NCBI GenBank assembly: GCA_037447655.1
Contig: JBBHKE010000787.1
Span: forward strand, 1 to 64,000
Source of the DNA: Zygnema cylindricum
Lineage: Eukaryota > Streptophyta > Zygnematophyceae > Zygnematales > Zygnemataceae
DNA: 64,000 nucleotides
Reading direction: 5' to 3'
The position numbers and the translations under genes were made by a program. Shown here piece after piece: positions 1 through 10,952 of the stretch. Under the pieces are notes generated by a model. That model searched no databases and was not told the DNA's origin. It saw only the letters and a list, made by a program, of their open reading frames with translations. Positions within the stretch are counted from its first letter, which is position 1. Every line of letters begins with the position of its first letter.

Positions 1-211
1 TCTGGAGCTTATATCTTCTAGATGCCTTGGTGGATTTGGCTGTAACTTTGGGAGTTTACAGTGTATATGGTATACTGCATATTGGTGCAGTTTGGGACCA
101 TTTTGTTTATTGTGGAGTAATCTGTGTCGTCTGAAACACAGCTGTTTTTGAGGTAGTCTGTGGGTGTTTCCGTGAGTAATCCATGGCTGAAATAAGCTAA
201 GGACAACAACA
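1..211 (+). repeat. 3' part of a copia LTR (B/C-like)
   Basis: The first 211 bases resemble the downstream part of the LTRs of elements B and C further right. They share the order: a 'ctttgggag' stretch, a run around 'gtatatggtatactg', 'acagctgttttt', and an end in ACAACA at 206-211. The LTRs of B and C also end in ACAACA. No primer site or gag follows, so this is most likely a solo or truncated LTR whose 5' part lies outside the window. The match is degenerate and was made by eye. Confidence 0.4.
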
Positions 212-229
212 TCTAGGACTTCAGATGTC

Positions 230-1117
230 CCATCCTTCTATCATCGTGTGGTTCTTTTGGCTCGAGTGGGTGAGCTCTCTCGGGGGGTTCATGCCCTCCC
301 ATTTAATCCTACTTCACGGTCAGTTGGGACTGTCGAGATTCTCCGAGCTCTCCATCCACCGGCTCCCACCCCTCAATCACCCTCAATTCACACCTTTGAG
401 CCGTCAAAGTGTTTCCTCTTGGATATAGACGCTTTTATCAAAGCTCTTACGACTTCTCCACATCTCCTGGGATCCATCGGGTATTTTTTATGAGTTGTTT
501 CACGAGGTTTTGCCTCCAGAACCGGGTGCGCGAGGATTTTATATGTTTTTTTGAGTTTGTTCCCTTATTAAGGGTGGCATGTCCCCTCTCGTATTTGTGA
601 TCTTCTCACAGCCTCCCGCCTTTTAGCTGTCACCAAACCCAATGGGGAAATTCGTCCTATTGCGGTGGGCGAGGTATTGTACTGACTAGTGGCCCGTGCC
701 ATCTACATCCAGCTCCAGCCCGCCTTCCACAATTAATTCTCTCCTCACCAGTTCGGAGTGGCAACCCCAAGGGGGTTTTGAGGGGCGTGGTCCAGCGGAT
801 TCGAGCTTTGTTGGATGTTTATCCGGATTGGTTAGTCCTCCAAATTGATGTTTCTAATTCTTTCAATATAGTGGATCGGAATACCATTTTTTCGGAGCTT
901 ATGGCTGCACCTTCTCTTATTGTCCAGATTTTTTTTTTTGTGAGGGTCTTTTAATCTTTGAGCAACAACTTCTCTTTTTCTACACATGGTGATTTGGTAC
1001 CACTTTCCTCCACGACTGGCACTCATCACAAAGATCCTCTTGGGGGCCCTTTGTTTGCCCTTGCTCATTACTGGGCCCTCCAAGCTTCCGTGACCGCTTT
1101 CCCTTTTTGTCGCTTTC
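230..1117 (+). pseudogene. Non-LTR retrotransposon reverse transcriptase remnant
   Basis: Translated pieces in shifting frames line up with the RT of plant/algal LINE-like elements. The first piece (about 242-475) gives LARVGELSRGVHAL and then DIDAFIKALTTSP. The second (about 606-780) gives LLAVTKPNGEIRPIAVGEV, ARAIYIQLQPAFHN and HQFGVATPRG. The third (about 840-1110) gives LQIDVSNSFNIVDRNTIF, matching RT motif A with its Asp, and then DPLGGPLFALAHYWAL. The YxDD motif would come next but the sequence stops at the LTR of copia A1. Several stops and frameshifts make this a dead copy. RT would have copied element RNA at a nicked chromosomal target. Confidence 0.7.
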
Positions 1118-2153
1118 TGCAACTCTGAAACCTCCATAGGACCTCAGAGAAGGCAGCTCACACGAAGCCTCTAGGATAAATCTGACCCCTTTGTGTTTCA
1201 GCAAGAATAACTGCCACCTTGGCAGGCAAAAACTCTGACCACCTTTATCCCTGTAAAGGCAAGACTCCCATGAGTTGATAGCAAAAAGAATCTCTGAATT
1301 TTCTCCCTTGAGCAATGAGTTATGAAGGGTCAAAGTTGACCTTTTTGTAGAGCAGCTCTCTGGGAGAGAAGGTCCAGTCTATCAATTTTTTCTAAGTCCT
1401 ATCTCTCTCTAAAACTCTATCTACTCAAGTACAGCACCAATCATAATAGTGTATCGTACATAAAGGTACACGTGCCGTTGTACTTTATGTACGGCCATTA
1501 TACGACATGGCCAAAAGTCGACACATGTCATTTTTGGATTCGTTCCTGGAATCCCTGGAGATGCCGTAATCCAATGTGATTGTGCCATGTGGCGAATGAT
1601 GTGACGTCGACCGAAAACCGCCAAAAACCTCTTGCGCGATATCGGCATGCTTCGTGGCCATCCGATAAAGCCGGATTACAATCGTGGTCGTCATAAATAC
1701 TTGCGCAATATTTGTTTCGCCTTTGAAACAAAATGCGCGGTATCCGTTTCGGATGTGCCGTACGCGGTACATTACAAACTATATCTATGTCTAAATATCC
1801 CGTTGAATGAAGATAGTCAACGTGTAAACATTTAAACAACTATTATACGCTATATCATACATCTTTGGTTTAGACTAGTTAGCTAAGGCTTCTGGCTACT
1901 AGCTACTTTGACGGACATTAGGTACCCGGTTCAAATCTTGGACCCGTCAAATCTATTTTGGTAAAATCTAGTAACCTGATATCTATCCCCGTCGGGATAG
2001 CATAGGCGGCCTTGGCTCTATCTCCCTCTCCAACTTTCAGTGACTACGACAAGTGTGGGAGCTGGAGAGAGGAGTTAGAGGCATACTGCCTCTGCTTCTT
2101 TTCTACATTTTACAAAACCTAGAAAAACACTAAAATAACCTTTAATTTCTACA
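1118..2153 (-). repeat. 3' LTR of copia element A1
   Basis: Read on the minus strand this starts TGTAGAAATTAAAGG (ending at 2153), directly after a short purine tract (plus 2154-2160) that follows the RT-RNase H stop codon, as expected for a 3' LTR. The far end is either TTTCA (1126) or TGCA (1118). A related copy lies at about 62640-63480. On the strand opposite to the LTR it carries a tRNA-like stretch with a B-box match GGTTCAAATCT at 1928-1938. The LTR cuts the non-LTR RT gene on its left. Confidence 0.75.
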
Positions 2154-2166
2154 CTTTCCTTATTTT

Positions 2167-3669
2167 CTAGTCACTCTTTATTTTAAGACCACACTTCTCT
2201 GGGTAGACAATTAGTTTAGGGGAAGGAACAGGTTTGGTCAACATATCTGCTACCATTTCACTATCTGGTTTATACTCCAAACTGATTATCTTGTTTTCTA
2301 CTTTCTCCCTAACAAAGCTAAGTCTGATATCCATGTGTTTGGCTTTAAAGTGATGTTTAGGATTGGCAGAAATGGCAATGGCAACCTGATTATCACAAAA
2401 CACTTTTTGGACACCACTCTTAAGATGACCAAGCTCACCAAGCAAAGACTTGACCCACATTAATTCTTTTACAGCAGAGCAAGAAGCCATGTACTCAGCC
2501 TCCATGGTGGACTGAGCAATGATCTTTTGCTGCTTGCTGCTCCAACAACAAGCCCCATCACCCACATACAATACATATCCAGATGTGCATCTCCTCATAG
2601 GAGCATCCCCATAGCTGGCATCACTCCAAGTGGTGATGTCAGTATTGTTCCCACCCAAATGCAACCATAGATCCCTAATTCCTATGAGATATTTGAGGAC
2701 TCTCTTAGCTGCCTCCCAATCTTTCTTAATGGGAGCATTCATACTCCTACTTAGTACTCCTACAGCTGCGGCTATGTCCGGACGGGTACAATTCATGAAA
2801 TATATTAGGTTGCCCACTACTTGTCTATATGGGATGCTCTGCATAAATCTTTTCTCTTCCGGGCCTACCTCATCATCTAAGATTGTAACTCCCTCTTCCT
2901 CACTCCCCTCACTTCCTTTCTTTAATTCCATAGGAGTGGTACAACTATTAGCCTTGTCCATTTGGAATTTTTCTAACATGTTTCCAATGGCCTCTTTTTG
3001 AGTTAATCTTATTATCTTTCTATCTCTATCTCTCTCTACCTGAATTCCCAAAATATACCTTGCTTCTCCCATATCCTTCATCTCAAATCTTCCTTTTAAA
3101 TCATTCTTCAACTTATTTATTTTATCCATAGATTTACTTAAAACAAACAAATTATCAGCATAAATTGCAATAAAAATAATTCCTTCCTCATCTTCAGACA
3201 AATAAATTAAGTGATCTGAGCTGATCCGAATATATCCCAAACCTATGAGAAACTCATTGAGCTTCTTGTTCCATTGCCGAGGCGCCTGTTTCAGCCCATA
3301 CAAAGATTTGATCAATCGGCATACCTTGCTTTCCTCACCTTGCTCCACAAATCCTTCGGGCCGTCGTATAAAAATTTCCTCTTCCAACTCTCCATGTAGG
3401 AAAGCCGTCTTGATGTCCATCTGATGCACTTCCATGTCTTCTACTGCTGCCATACTGAGAAGTATCCGAACCGAAGGAAGCCTGACGACCGGAGCAAAAG
3501 TCTCCTCGTAGTCAATTCCCTTTTTTTGGGTAAATCCCTTCGCCACTAACCGAGCCTTGTAGCGCTCAATGGTGTTATCTGTGTTGAGTTTCAGCTTAAA
3601 TACCCACTTACACCTAATTGGCTTTCTGTCAGCAGGACAATCCACTAATTCCCATGTATCGGCCGCCAT
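2167..3669 (-). pseudogene. Ty1/copia A1 pol: reverse transcriptase-RNase H (open frame, active site altered)
   Basis: An uninterrupted 500-codon frame. Residues about 1-180 form the copia RT ([53 protein letters not shown]). Residues about 300-480 form the RNase H (TWSDASYGD, STMEAEYMA, VFCDNQVAIAI, HMDIRLSFVREKV), and the end ADMLTKPVP is typical of the family. RT and RNase H turn element RNA into double-stranded cDNA in virus-like particles. The catalytic YVDD reads YADN here (codons at plus 3151-3162): Val is Ala and the second catalytic Asp is Asn. The frame is therefore intact but the polymerase should be inactive. Upstream integrase pieces are in other frames, so the polyprotein as a whole is broken. 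Confidence 0.9.
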
Positions 3670-3750
3670 AATTGAGGAAATCTCTTATTAATGGCTGTCT
3701 TTCACTAGTTTCTTTTAGGACAATTCATTGCCTCATTATAAGTTTGAGGT

Positions 3751-4283
3751 TTATCCGGGATGAGACAGTTTCGTTACCTTATTGTTAACTTGTCTCTCTT
3801 GTAGTCTTTTGCTGCTTCTTCTTCCTCCCTCAAACTCGGTTGCCGGAATAGATGGCTCTCTTGGATTCTTCCGAACAGTTTCTACTTCTCCCCTATGCCT
3901 TGATTCCGGTTTGATTTCCACCACGTCTTCCGCTTCGGTTGGAGTTAATACTAGGGGTTCCACATTTGGGTCCTTCTCGATCTGATCCGTGCCTGCAAGA
4001 TCATCATCTTCTTAAAATCCTGGATAGTTAGGAAGCTCAAAGTCATCTGAATTTTCTGACTCAAATCTGATTTTGACTGTCTTTGTTTGCTTAAAGGGAT
4101 ATATAGATTTTCCTTCATCCATAACCACTAAATGCTTCAGTAGGATAATATCCTCTTTTTTGAGATCATAGACTCTATATCTTTTTACATCTTCATCATA
4201 TCCTAGTGGATATCCTAGTTTTCCTTTTGGATCTAACTTCCTGTTTGACCGATCTGTGTCTAGATTGAACACTTGACTACCGA
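3751..4283 (-). pseudogene. Copia A1 integrase C-terminal end and linker, truncated
   Basis: Two broken minus-strand pieces lie upstream of the A1 RT. The piece at 4012-4272 matches the C-terminal part of copia integrase (LDPKGKLGYPLGYDED, RYRVYDLKKEDIILLKH); A2 has the same segment at 57652-57900. The piece at 3751-3963 is the acidic linker between integrase and RT (EPSIPATEFEGGRRSSKRLQ). Homology stops at 4283, where the LTR of gypsy G begins. The remainder of integrase, protease, gag and the 5' LTR of A1 are not found on the other side of G (after 11738), so A1 is truncated here, not simply interrupted. Confidence 0.8.
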
Positions 4284-4766
4284 TGTAACAGGGTTACAGA
4301 ATTGAGTACTTAGTGGCTAGGGCTAGGCTGCTATAGTTGCGATTCCAGAGCAGCGCAGCTGCGATTCCAGACCAGCGCAGCATAGCAGCATAGCAACTTA
4401 GCGGCGTAACAACTTAGTAGCGCAGCAGCGTAGCAGCGCAGCATAGCAACGCCGCAGAATGTAGATTGAGCTGGATAGTTCTAGAAGGAAGTTTTGGATA
4501 GATCTCGGTTGACCTTGAAGGTCCACGTGTACAGCTGTATAGTACTAGGTTGACTAGCAGTTAGTTAGTTTAAATAGTCGAGTAAGACCTAGTGAATGAG
4601 ACCTGAAGTAGACCTACACAGCTAGCGCAACCTTCTACTCTCTTTCAAGTAATAAAGCGCAACCTTGTCTGTGAGTTCTGTGTACTCCTGCTGTTGCTAC
4701 GGAAAGATCCTTGGTGTTTTCGCTGTGCACTGTGACGTGTTGTGGTGAATTGGTGCCTCTTTTACA
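4284..4766 (+). repeat. 5' LTR of gypsy G
   Basis: 483 bp, starting TGTAACAG and ending TTTTACA. The centre (about 4340-4455) is built of a degenerate minisatellite around the units GCAGCGCAGCATAGCAAC and TTAGTAGCGCAGC. The 3' LTR carries more copies of the unit, which explains most of the length difference between the two LTRs. The segment near 4560-4660 ('taaatagtcgag...') and the end lie in the region where the RNA start and polyadenylation sites would be expected, but no clear TATA box could be fixed. Confidence 0.9.
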
Positions 4767-4767
4767 C

Positions 4768-4779
4768 TGGTATCGGAGC
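4768..4779 (+). promoter_or_regulatory. Primer binding site of gypsy G (3' end of initiator tRNA-Met)
   Basis: TGGTATCGGAGC begins two bases after the LTR end. It is one base from TGGTATCAGAGC, the complement of the 3' end of plant initiator tRNA-Met including its CCA tail, so minus-strand cDNA synthesis starts here. The copia elements of this window use a different part of the same tRNA. Confidence 0.9.
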
Positions 4780-4800
4780 TGTTACCCGTGACTCGACAGC

Positions 4801-6150
4801 ATGGATGAACACGGCGTATCCACTACAGAAATGTTGGCGCAAGTTCTCAGGGAGCTGGAAAGTGTGAGATTACAAAACGCGCACCTGAGTAACACCGTCC
4901 TAGCCTTGGAGTCGCGTCTAAAGGAGCGACCTCATGGAGGCGTAGAGAGAGACTCCTGGAGACCGAAATTAAGACTTCCCGATAAGTTTGACCCTGCAAG
5001 ACACAAGAACCTTGACTCATGGCTATTCTCCATGGCGAACTATCTCGAGAATTTTCCTAGCCTATCGAATCGTGAGAAGATTCACTACGCGGGTGTTCTT
5101 CTTAAAGGGGCAGCGGGGGCTTGGTGGAGAACATTGGTAGTGGACGATGAGTTACCGAGCGTCTTGGCGCTCTTCGTTCAACTCCTCCGCGACACTTGGC
5201 AGCCCGTCAACACGATGAAGGCGGCGAGAGATAAGATCGCGGTATTGAAGCAGCGAACTTCACTGATGGAGTTTACGCAGCGGTTCTTGGAGTGTAAAGT
5301 TCAAATACCTACGATGACGGAGGATGAAGCCGTGGATCGCTTCGTGAAGGGGCTTAAGTCGTCTATTCGTAGAGATGTGGAACAATGGCTTGCTCGGGAA
5401 AGCACGACTCCTCCTCTCTCAGCAATCATCCAGTTTGCGGAGCCGACCGATTCGGTCGACTTTAACCTCCGGAGACCTTATCACTACGGGTCGAGCAGTA
5501 GCGGAGGAAACCGACGAGACGAAGGTCCAACCCCCATGGAGCTCGGCGCAATTAATGAGGATAATGAAGCGGTCAACGTCCTGCGGAGAAAGAAGAAAAC
5601 CACCAAGACCAAGACCAATGACTTGTCCACCGAGGAAATCCAGCGGAGGAGGCAAAATGGCCTATGCTTCCAGTGCGGTTCTCCAGATCATATGGCTCGA
5701 GAGTGTCCAAAACGGAAAGGTCCCAAAAAGGGAAAACTTACCGTTATGAGGTTAGCCGGTGAAGGAGGAGACCCTTTGATATTTCGGGGTCAAATAGGAG
5801 TAAGTGCAGTTAACTTCATGGTGGACTCCGGAGCATCGGGGAACTTCATTAACGAGGCGACAGTGAAAAGGTTGAAACTTCCTCTTGTGGTACTAAATGA
5901 TCATCAGTCGGTTCAATTGGCCAACGGAAGTTCCTTATCCATTACCCATCGTACCTCGAGGTTACGCGTTGGCATTGGGAAATTCTGTTGGTACGACACG
6001 CTTCATGTATTACCTCTTGGAGACCATGAGGTAATCTTGGGGAAGCCGTGGCTGCAAAAATGGAATCCGACAATTGATTGGAGAAATGGCGCCATGAGAG
6101 TGAAGAAAGGTGAAAAAGAGTTCGAGGTAAAAGCGGGGAGCGGCTGGTAA
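4801..6150 (+). pseudogene. Gypsy G gag-protease
   Basis: A 449-residue frame opening 34 bp downstream of the LTR. An N-terminal helix (ELESVRLQNAHLSNTVLALE, residues about 18-37) precedes a retrotransposon gag domain (residues about 55-200, with LDSWLFSMANYLE and AAGAWWRTLV), which forms the particle shell. A zinc knuckle CFQCGSPDHMARECP (CX2CX4HX4C) near residue 290 binds RNA. A pepsin-type protease follows with the intact active site VDSGASGNFI near residue 340 and the flap/end motif HEVILGKPWL. The frame ends at 6148-6150; pol continues in another frame (LLSALQLKRALKKGE then a stop), so an indel plus a stop now separate protease from RT. In intact relatives this is one polyprotein. Expression of this part alone remains possible. 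Confidence 0.9.
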
Positions 6151-6241
6151 AGGAGCGGAAGAGGGACGCCTGCTTTCGGCCTTACAGCTCAAGAGGGCAC
6201 TCAAGAAAGGGGAAACAATTGGTATGGCGGTCGTCTAACCA

Positions 6242-7618
6242 ATGGAGGAGGCAAAAGAGGAGATCCCGGAAGAATGGAAGAAGAAGGACCCCAACTTCGA
6301 CTCCAAAGAAGGTGACGATATTGGAAAGACTTCCGAAGAGGCCCCGGAAGTCGTGACAAAACTTCTCGAGGAGTACGACGATGTATTTCCCCCGAAGCTC
6401 CCCAAAGGATTACCTCCGAAGCGCGAAGTAGACCATAGGATAGAGCTTGTTCCTGGAGCGGTACCCCCGGCTAATCGGATGTACAAGATGAGCTACACCG
6501 AGTTGGACCAATCGAAAAAGCAACTCGCGGAGTTGGTCGAAGCCGGAGCAATCGAACCAAGCAAATCACCGTATGGAGCCCCCGTTCTCTTTGTGAACAA
6601 GAAAGATGGAGGTTTCCGTATGTGTGTAGACTACCGAGCGCTGAACAAACTAACGGTGAAGAATGCGTACCCCCTACCGAGGATAGACGAATTGTTGGAT
6701 CGACTTCGGGGTGCCAAATATTTTTCGAAAATAGACTTGCGGAGCGGCTACCACCAGATCGGAATTGCCGAGGAGGATGTGGAGAAGACGTCGTTCAGAA
6801 CTCGATACGGTCATTTCCAGTTTCGGGTAATGCCGTTCGGGTTGACTAACGCACCGGCGACCTTTATGCATTTAATGAATTCCATCTTTCGACAATATCT
6901 GGACGCATTCGTGATCGTCTTCCTAGATGACATATTGGTGTATAGCCAAACGCAGGAGGAGCATGTGAAGCACTTACGGACGGTCCTCCAAGTCTTTCGG
7001 GAGCATAAGTTATACGCAAAAAGAAGTAAATGTGACTTCTTTAACGAGAAAATTGACTTTCTAGGCCATGTGGTGAGCCGGGACGGGATCGCAATGGATC
7101 CCAACAAGACTAGAGCAGTAAAGGAGTGGCCGCAACCGGCGAATATTACAGAGTTACGAAGCTTTCTCGGACTATGCTCCTATTATCGACGTTTTGTCGA
7201 AGGTTTCGCAAAAATCGCTGCACCGCTCACGGAATTGCTCAAGAATGATGCGCCCTATGATTGGAAAGCGGCGCACAGAACAGCCTTTAACACACTAAAG
7301 GAGCGGTTGGTTACCGCCCCTGTGTTAGCTGTTCCCGATCCGGACTTACCTTGGACGATAATCACTGACGCTAGGGATACGGCTATTGGAGCGATCCTTA
7401 TGGAAGATCAAGGAAATGGCCTTCAACCCATCGCCTACGACAGTCGCAAACTAAAGGCAGCAGAATTGAATTGGGCCACCCATGAGAAGAAAACAATAGC
7501 TATTATCAATGCGCTGGAGGTTTGGAAGTGTTACGTTCAGGGAAAACGGATCACAGTTATCATGGATCACCACGCCTTACAATATCTCCAAACCCAGCCG
7601 AAGTTGTCCAAGAAATAA
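6242..7618 (+). pseudogene. Gypsy G reverse transcriptase-RNase H
   Basis: A 458-residue frame. The RT palm and fingers run from about residue 60 to 290 ([53 protein letters not shown]), with an intact catalytic FLDDILVYS. RNase H begins at about residue 370 ([12 protein letters not shown]) and is cut by a TAA inside KLSKK at 7616-7618. The remaining part (YKPGKTNPADALSRRP, 7670-7720) lies beyond it with further stops. The Met at 6242 is only the first one after an upstream TAA, not a natural start. RT and RNase H act in the particle to make cDNA. Confidence 0.92.
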
Positions 7619-7765
7619 GTGCGATGGATGACGTTTCTGCAAACCTTCGGTCCGAAACTGGCTATTTAATATAAGCCGGGCAAAACGAACCCGGCGGATG
7701 CGCTGTCAAGAAGACCTGACATCGCTGCGCCGGCAGCGGAGCAACGACCGCAAGCACCGCAGTAG

Positions 7766-8833
7766 GTGAACGGAGACTCTGTGAGGGGGAAAAGCGCAGC
7801 GTTGACTGAAGCGCAAGATCCGAAGCCTAGCGCAGTCACCAGCACGATGCAAGTGGACGAACAGTGGTTACGACGGATAAAGGCCGCCTACGGCGACGAT
7901 GATTCACTAAAAGAACTCATCAAACGGAAAATACTCGTTCGAACCGCCAACGATATGTGGCAGTACAGACCGAGTAAGACAACCCGGCTTTATGTGACAT
8001 CAAATACGGCACTTCATCACACGATTCTTCAAATGAGTCACGACGAGCCGCTCAGTGGACATTTTGGGCGGGATAAAACAACTGCACGTGTCGCTGAGGC
8101 GTATTACTTGACGAACATGACTCAAGACATTGCAGAATATGTCCGGACGTGTGACTCCTGTAATAGGAACAAACCGGATTCACGGCAACGAGGTCTGTTA
8201 AAACCCTTTCCGATACCATCTGTTCCTTGGGAGGCAATTTCGATGGATTTCATCGTGGCCCTCCCACTGACGAAGGAGGGCTACGACTCGATATTCTTTG
8301 TCGTGGATTACCTGACGAAAATGGCACATTTTCTACCCACGTCAACCACAGCTACAGCACGAGATATCGCGGACTTATTTTTTCGAGAGATATTCCGCCA
8401 TCACGAACTTCCGACAAGGATCGTCAGCGACCGCGATCGTAAATTCGTGAGCCACTTTTGGCAAAATATTTTTGCGCTATGTGGCACGCAGCTGGCTATG
8501 TTCACAGCCTACCACCCTCAAACTGATAGTCAGACTGAAAGGGTGAATCGAACTTTGGAAGAAGCGTTGTGGGCTTATGTCTCGGTGCACCAAACAGATT
8601 GGGTGGACCATTTAACAGCGATCGAGGTAGCATATAACAGTGCAGTGCACTCTTCGACGAATGCTACGCCATTCTCCCTCAATGGACGACAACCCACTCT
8701 TCCCCAAAACTTATTAGTAGCGGACTGCCAAAACGCTGCAAGAAAATCTGGAAAAGGCGGCCAAGGTGCTCCAACTGGCAAAGGATCGTCAAAATTCGCA
8801 GGCCGACGCTCATCGGAAGGACATCATCTTTAG
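7766..8833 (+). pseudogene. Gypsy G integrase, C-terminus lost
   Basis: The open frame covers the H2C2 zinc domain (HDEPLSGHFGRDKT, then CDSCNRNKP), and the DDE core with Asp in AISMDFIVALP, Asp in RIVSDRDRKFVSHFW and Glu in HPQTDSQTERVNRTLEE. All three catalytic acids are present. After the motif AVHSSTNATPFSLNGRQP the frame shifts (about 8740-8830; the other frame gives LQLKDR-like helix residues), and the usual GPY/F domain is missing. In its place a fragment of a copia LTR is inserted in reverse orientation (about 8841-9195). The enzyme would insert element cDNA into chromosomes; this copy cannot be complete. Confidence 0.9.
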
Positions 8834-8840
8834 CGTGGGG

Positions 8841-9195
8841 TGTTGTTCTACAACCACCGGTGCAGGTGGAGGAGCAGCAGTCGTAGTAGAAGTAGACATG
8901 ATACACTCTCAAAAGCTATCAAGAATCCTACCAACCAGCTGTTCTTAAGTGCTCACCAATTCTTATACAAGCATCCAAACCTCACAAACCTCTAGAAAAA
9001 TATAGAGTAGCATAAACACTAACAACTCCCAAAGTTTCAGCACAATTGACCCAACAACACTCAAGATATAATACTCAAAAGTTTCCCAAAAACTGTCTGC
9101 AGTTTTACTACTTGGAAGTCTGGATACATAAAAATGCTCTAAGTCCTAAGTCTTATACTTTCGGTGTTCTACCACCTATAACAGTGTACCTGAGA
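8841..9195 (-). repeat. Copia B-type LTR fragment inside gypsy G
   Basis: Reverse-complement match to the 3' part of the LTR of element B (25760-26108). It starts TGTTGTTCTAC at 8841 (complement of the LTR end GTAGAACAACA) and includes the complement of the gag ATG segment and of 'gtgagcacttaaaaacagctg'. It breaks off after GAGAGGTAC near 9195, about 355 bp in, where a full LTR would be about 850 bp. It sits exactly where the integrase GPY/F region should be, so the insertion was accompanied by loss of gypsy sequence and of the LTR 5' half. Confidence 0.85.
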
Positions 9196-9197
9196 GG

Positions 9198-10952
9198 TAC
9201 GTCCATGAGGTGGAAGAGATCCTTCAGTCACGTCACTCTCGGAATTCCAACTCCACCCAATACTTGGTGCGTTGGAAGGGTTACGGTGCCGAGGACGACT
9301 CTTGGGTGGACGAAAAGGATCTGCATTCCCCGGAGTTGCTGCGCCGATTTCAGCGGAGTGAGGACACTCAGCCTTACCGGAGGGGCAATCGCAGCGGCCG
9401 CATCAAAGGAGCGAATCGCAGTGGCGCAACCATCGCAATCATATTGGGGACGAGGCAAAGGACCGCAGCGGCGATGTTACCACACCGCAGCGCCGTAGCA
9501 GCGCAGCCACCGCAGCGCAACATGGTCACGATGACGTCAGAGGATCGCAGCACCGCTACGCTTACAGGAAAGCGCAACGGCGCAATTGTGTTTCACTATG
9601 TAGGTGACGACGAACCCTCGGTTTCGCCGCAGCAGCGCAGTTTTCTAAATGATGGACGGTGCGATACCCTCGCACGCTGCGACGCTTTGCACAGTCCAAA
9701 AGTGAAACCCTCAACCCCCGGGAATACCGCCGCCATTCGTCCTCACGACCAACCTAGTCTCGGCAGCTTGAAAACTGCTTCTCTCCGCACAATCAGTTTA
9801 CCTTCGCTTCTGGAGCTACCGGAATTGTCTGGTTCAGCAGTGTCTATGGCGTCGTCGTCCTCTCCACCACCGAAAAGGAGGAGACTGGTACAAGTGGGAC
9901 AAGGAGACCCGAACCGTCCCGAGAGATTGCTAAGGGCGGCAGAGGCCTTGGTGGAAGCAAGCAAGCGAAGAAAAGTAGAAGTGGAGCCGGAACCGGAGGA
10001 AAGCGCCAATAGCGAGGCAGGACCGGCAAAAACCAGGGGAGGGGAGGGATCAGAAAACTCACAGGACCCTGAATACACCCGAACTCGGGAAGGTGATCAG
10101 GAATTTCAAGCGGATCATGGGCTGTCGGAGGCGGAGGAACCGGAACGCGAACCAACGCCTCCGCCAATTGAGGAGCGCGCCTCAGATCTGGAGGTGATCC
10201 GGGACCCAAACAAGGAGAGCACCGCGGACGAGCAGTCGTCTGAAAGCGCGGAGAGGAAGGCAGAGGACCAATACCCCAGTGGTGACGATGTGTTTCTCTT
10301 ACGCGAAAACCGAAGAGATTCGGAGGAGGAGAGTGAAGAGGGAGAGGAAATTCCCGACTACCTCTTTCCACTATCGGTCGACACCCAGCACCCGGACCTC
10401 GCCTTCAGCTTCGCCAAAAGGTTTTATTGGAACCCCTCGGAGTGGCCCGAGGAATGGCGTATAGGGAAGCCTGGAGATCCTATCCGTATCCCTGCCGACG
10501 TTTCGTCACACCCAGCGTGGAATTTCATGCGGACCAAGGACCTGGGGAATAATCATAAAGGCTATGTGCAGCTGAATCCTCACACCTTACCGTTCGTGGA
10601 AGTGGTAGAGGACAACTACAAGTACAGGATTGACGTTCCCGGGTTACTCCGCCATTATCACCCGTGGGATGTCCGCCTCCACGACATCATCTTTTCAGCG
10701 GAGGTCTACCCTGAGGTGCGAGTACTCAAGCTGGCTCGAAGGAATGCTCTGCAGCGGGCCCGAGCTGCAAGGAAACACGCGTCCTTCAAATTACGGAAGA
10801 TACCTCGGTGGGAACCGGCGGACGAGGAACCAGAGGAAGTTCCCCCAGTGGTTGAACCCGAAGAACCCAGGATTCTGGCACCCGAGGAGCCTGCATCGGC
10901 AGACGTTCCGCAGCAACCCAAAGTACCCGACATTGAAGAAGGGGAAAATTAG
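9198..10952 (+). pseudogene. Gypsy G chromodomain plus extra C-terminal region of unknown function
   Basis: Frame open from about 9198 (first Met 9210) to a TAG at 10950-10952. Counting from 9210, residues 1-47 are a chromodomain (EVEEILQSR, QYLVRWKGYGAEDDSW), which in chromoviruses reads histone marks to guide insertion. Normally pol ends shortly after. Here about 530 residues follow: an R/Q-rich stretch encoded by CGCAGC repeats (55-110); a basic nuclear-signal-like PPPKRRRL after an internal Met at 213 (9846); a second basic patch SKRRK; a long acidic stretch (about 258-380); an aromatic, probably folded part (about 383-500, with FAKRFYWNPSEWPEEW and RHYHPWDVRLHDIIF); a basic helix (510-530); and a P/E-rich end. 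I recognise no family. It could be pol-fused or a separate ORF starting at 9846. Confidence 0.8.

Noticed and set aside
832-1333. Minus-strand frames opposite the non-LTR RT remnant and A1 LTR
   Set aside because: They are reverse-strand readings of the RT remnant and of the LTR; no motifs, and the plus strand has recognisable RT segments.
9844-10371. 175-codon proline-rich minus-strand frame
   Set aside because: Shadow of the acidic region of the gypsy extra protein (Glu codons read backwards give Leu/Pro/Ser).
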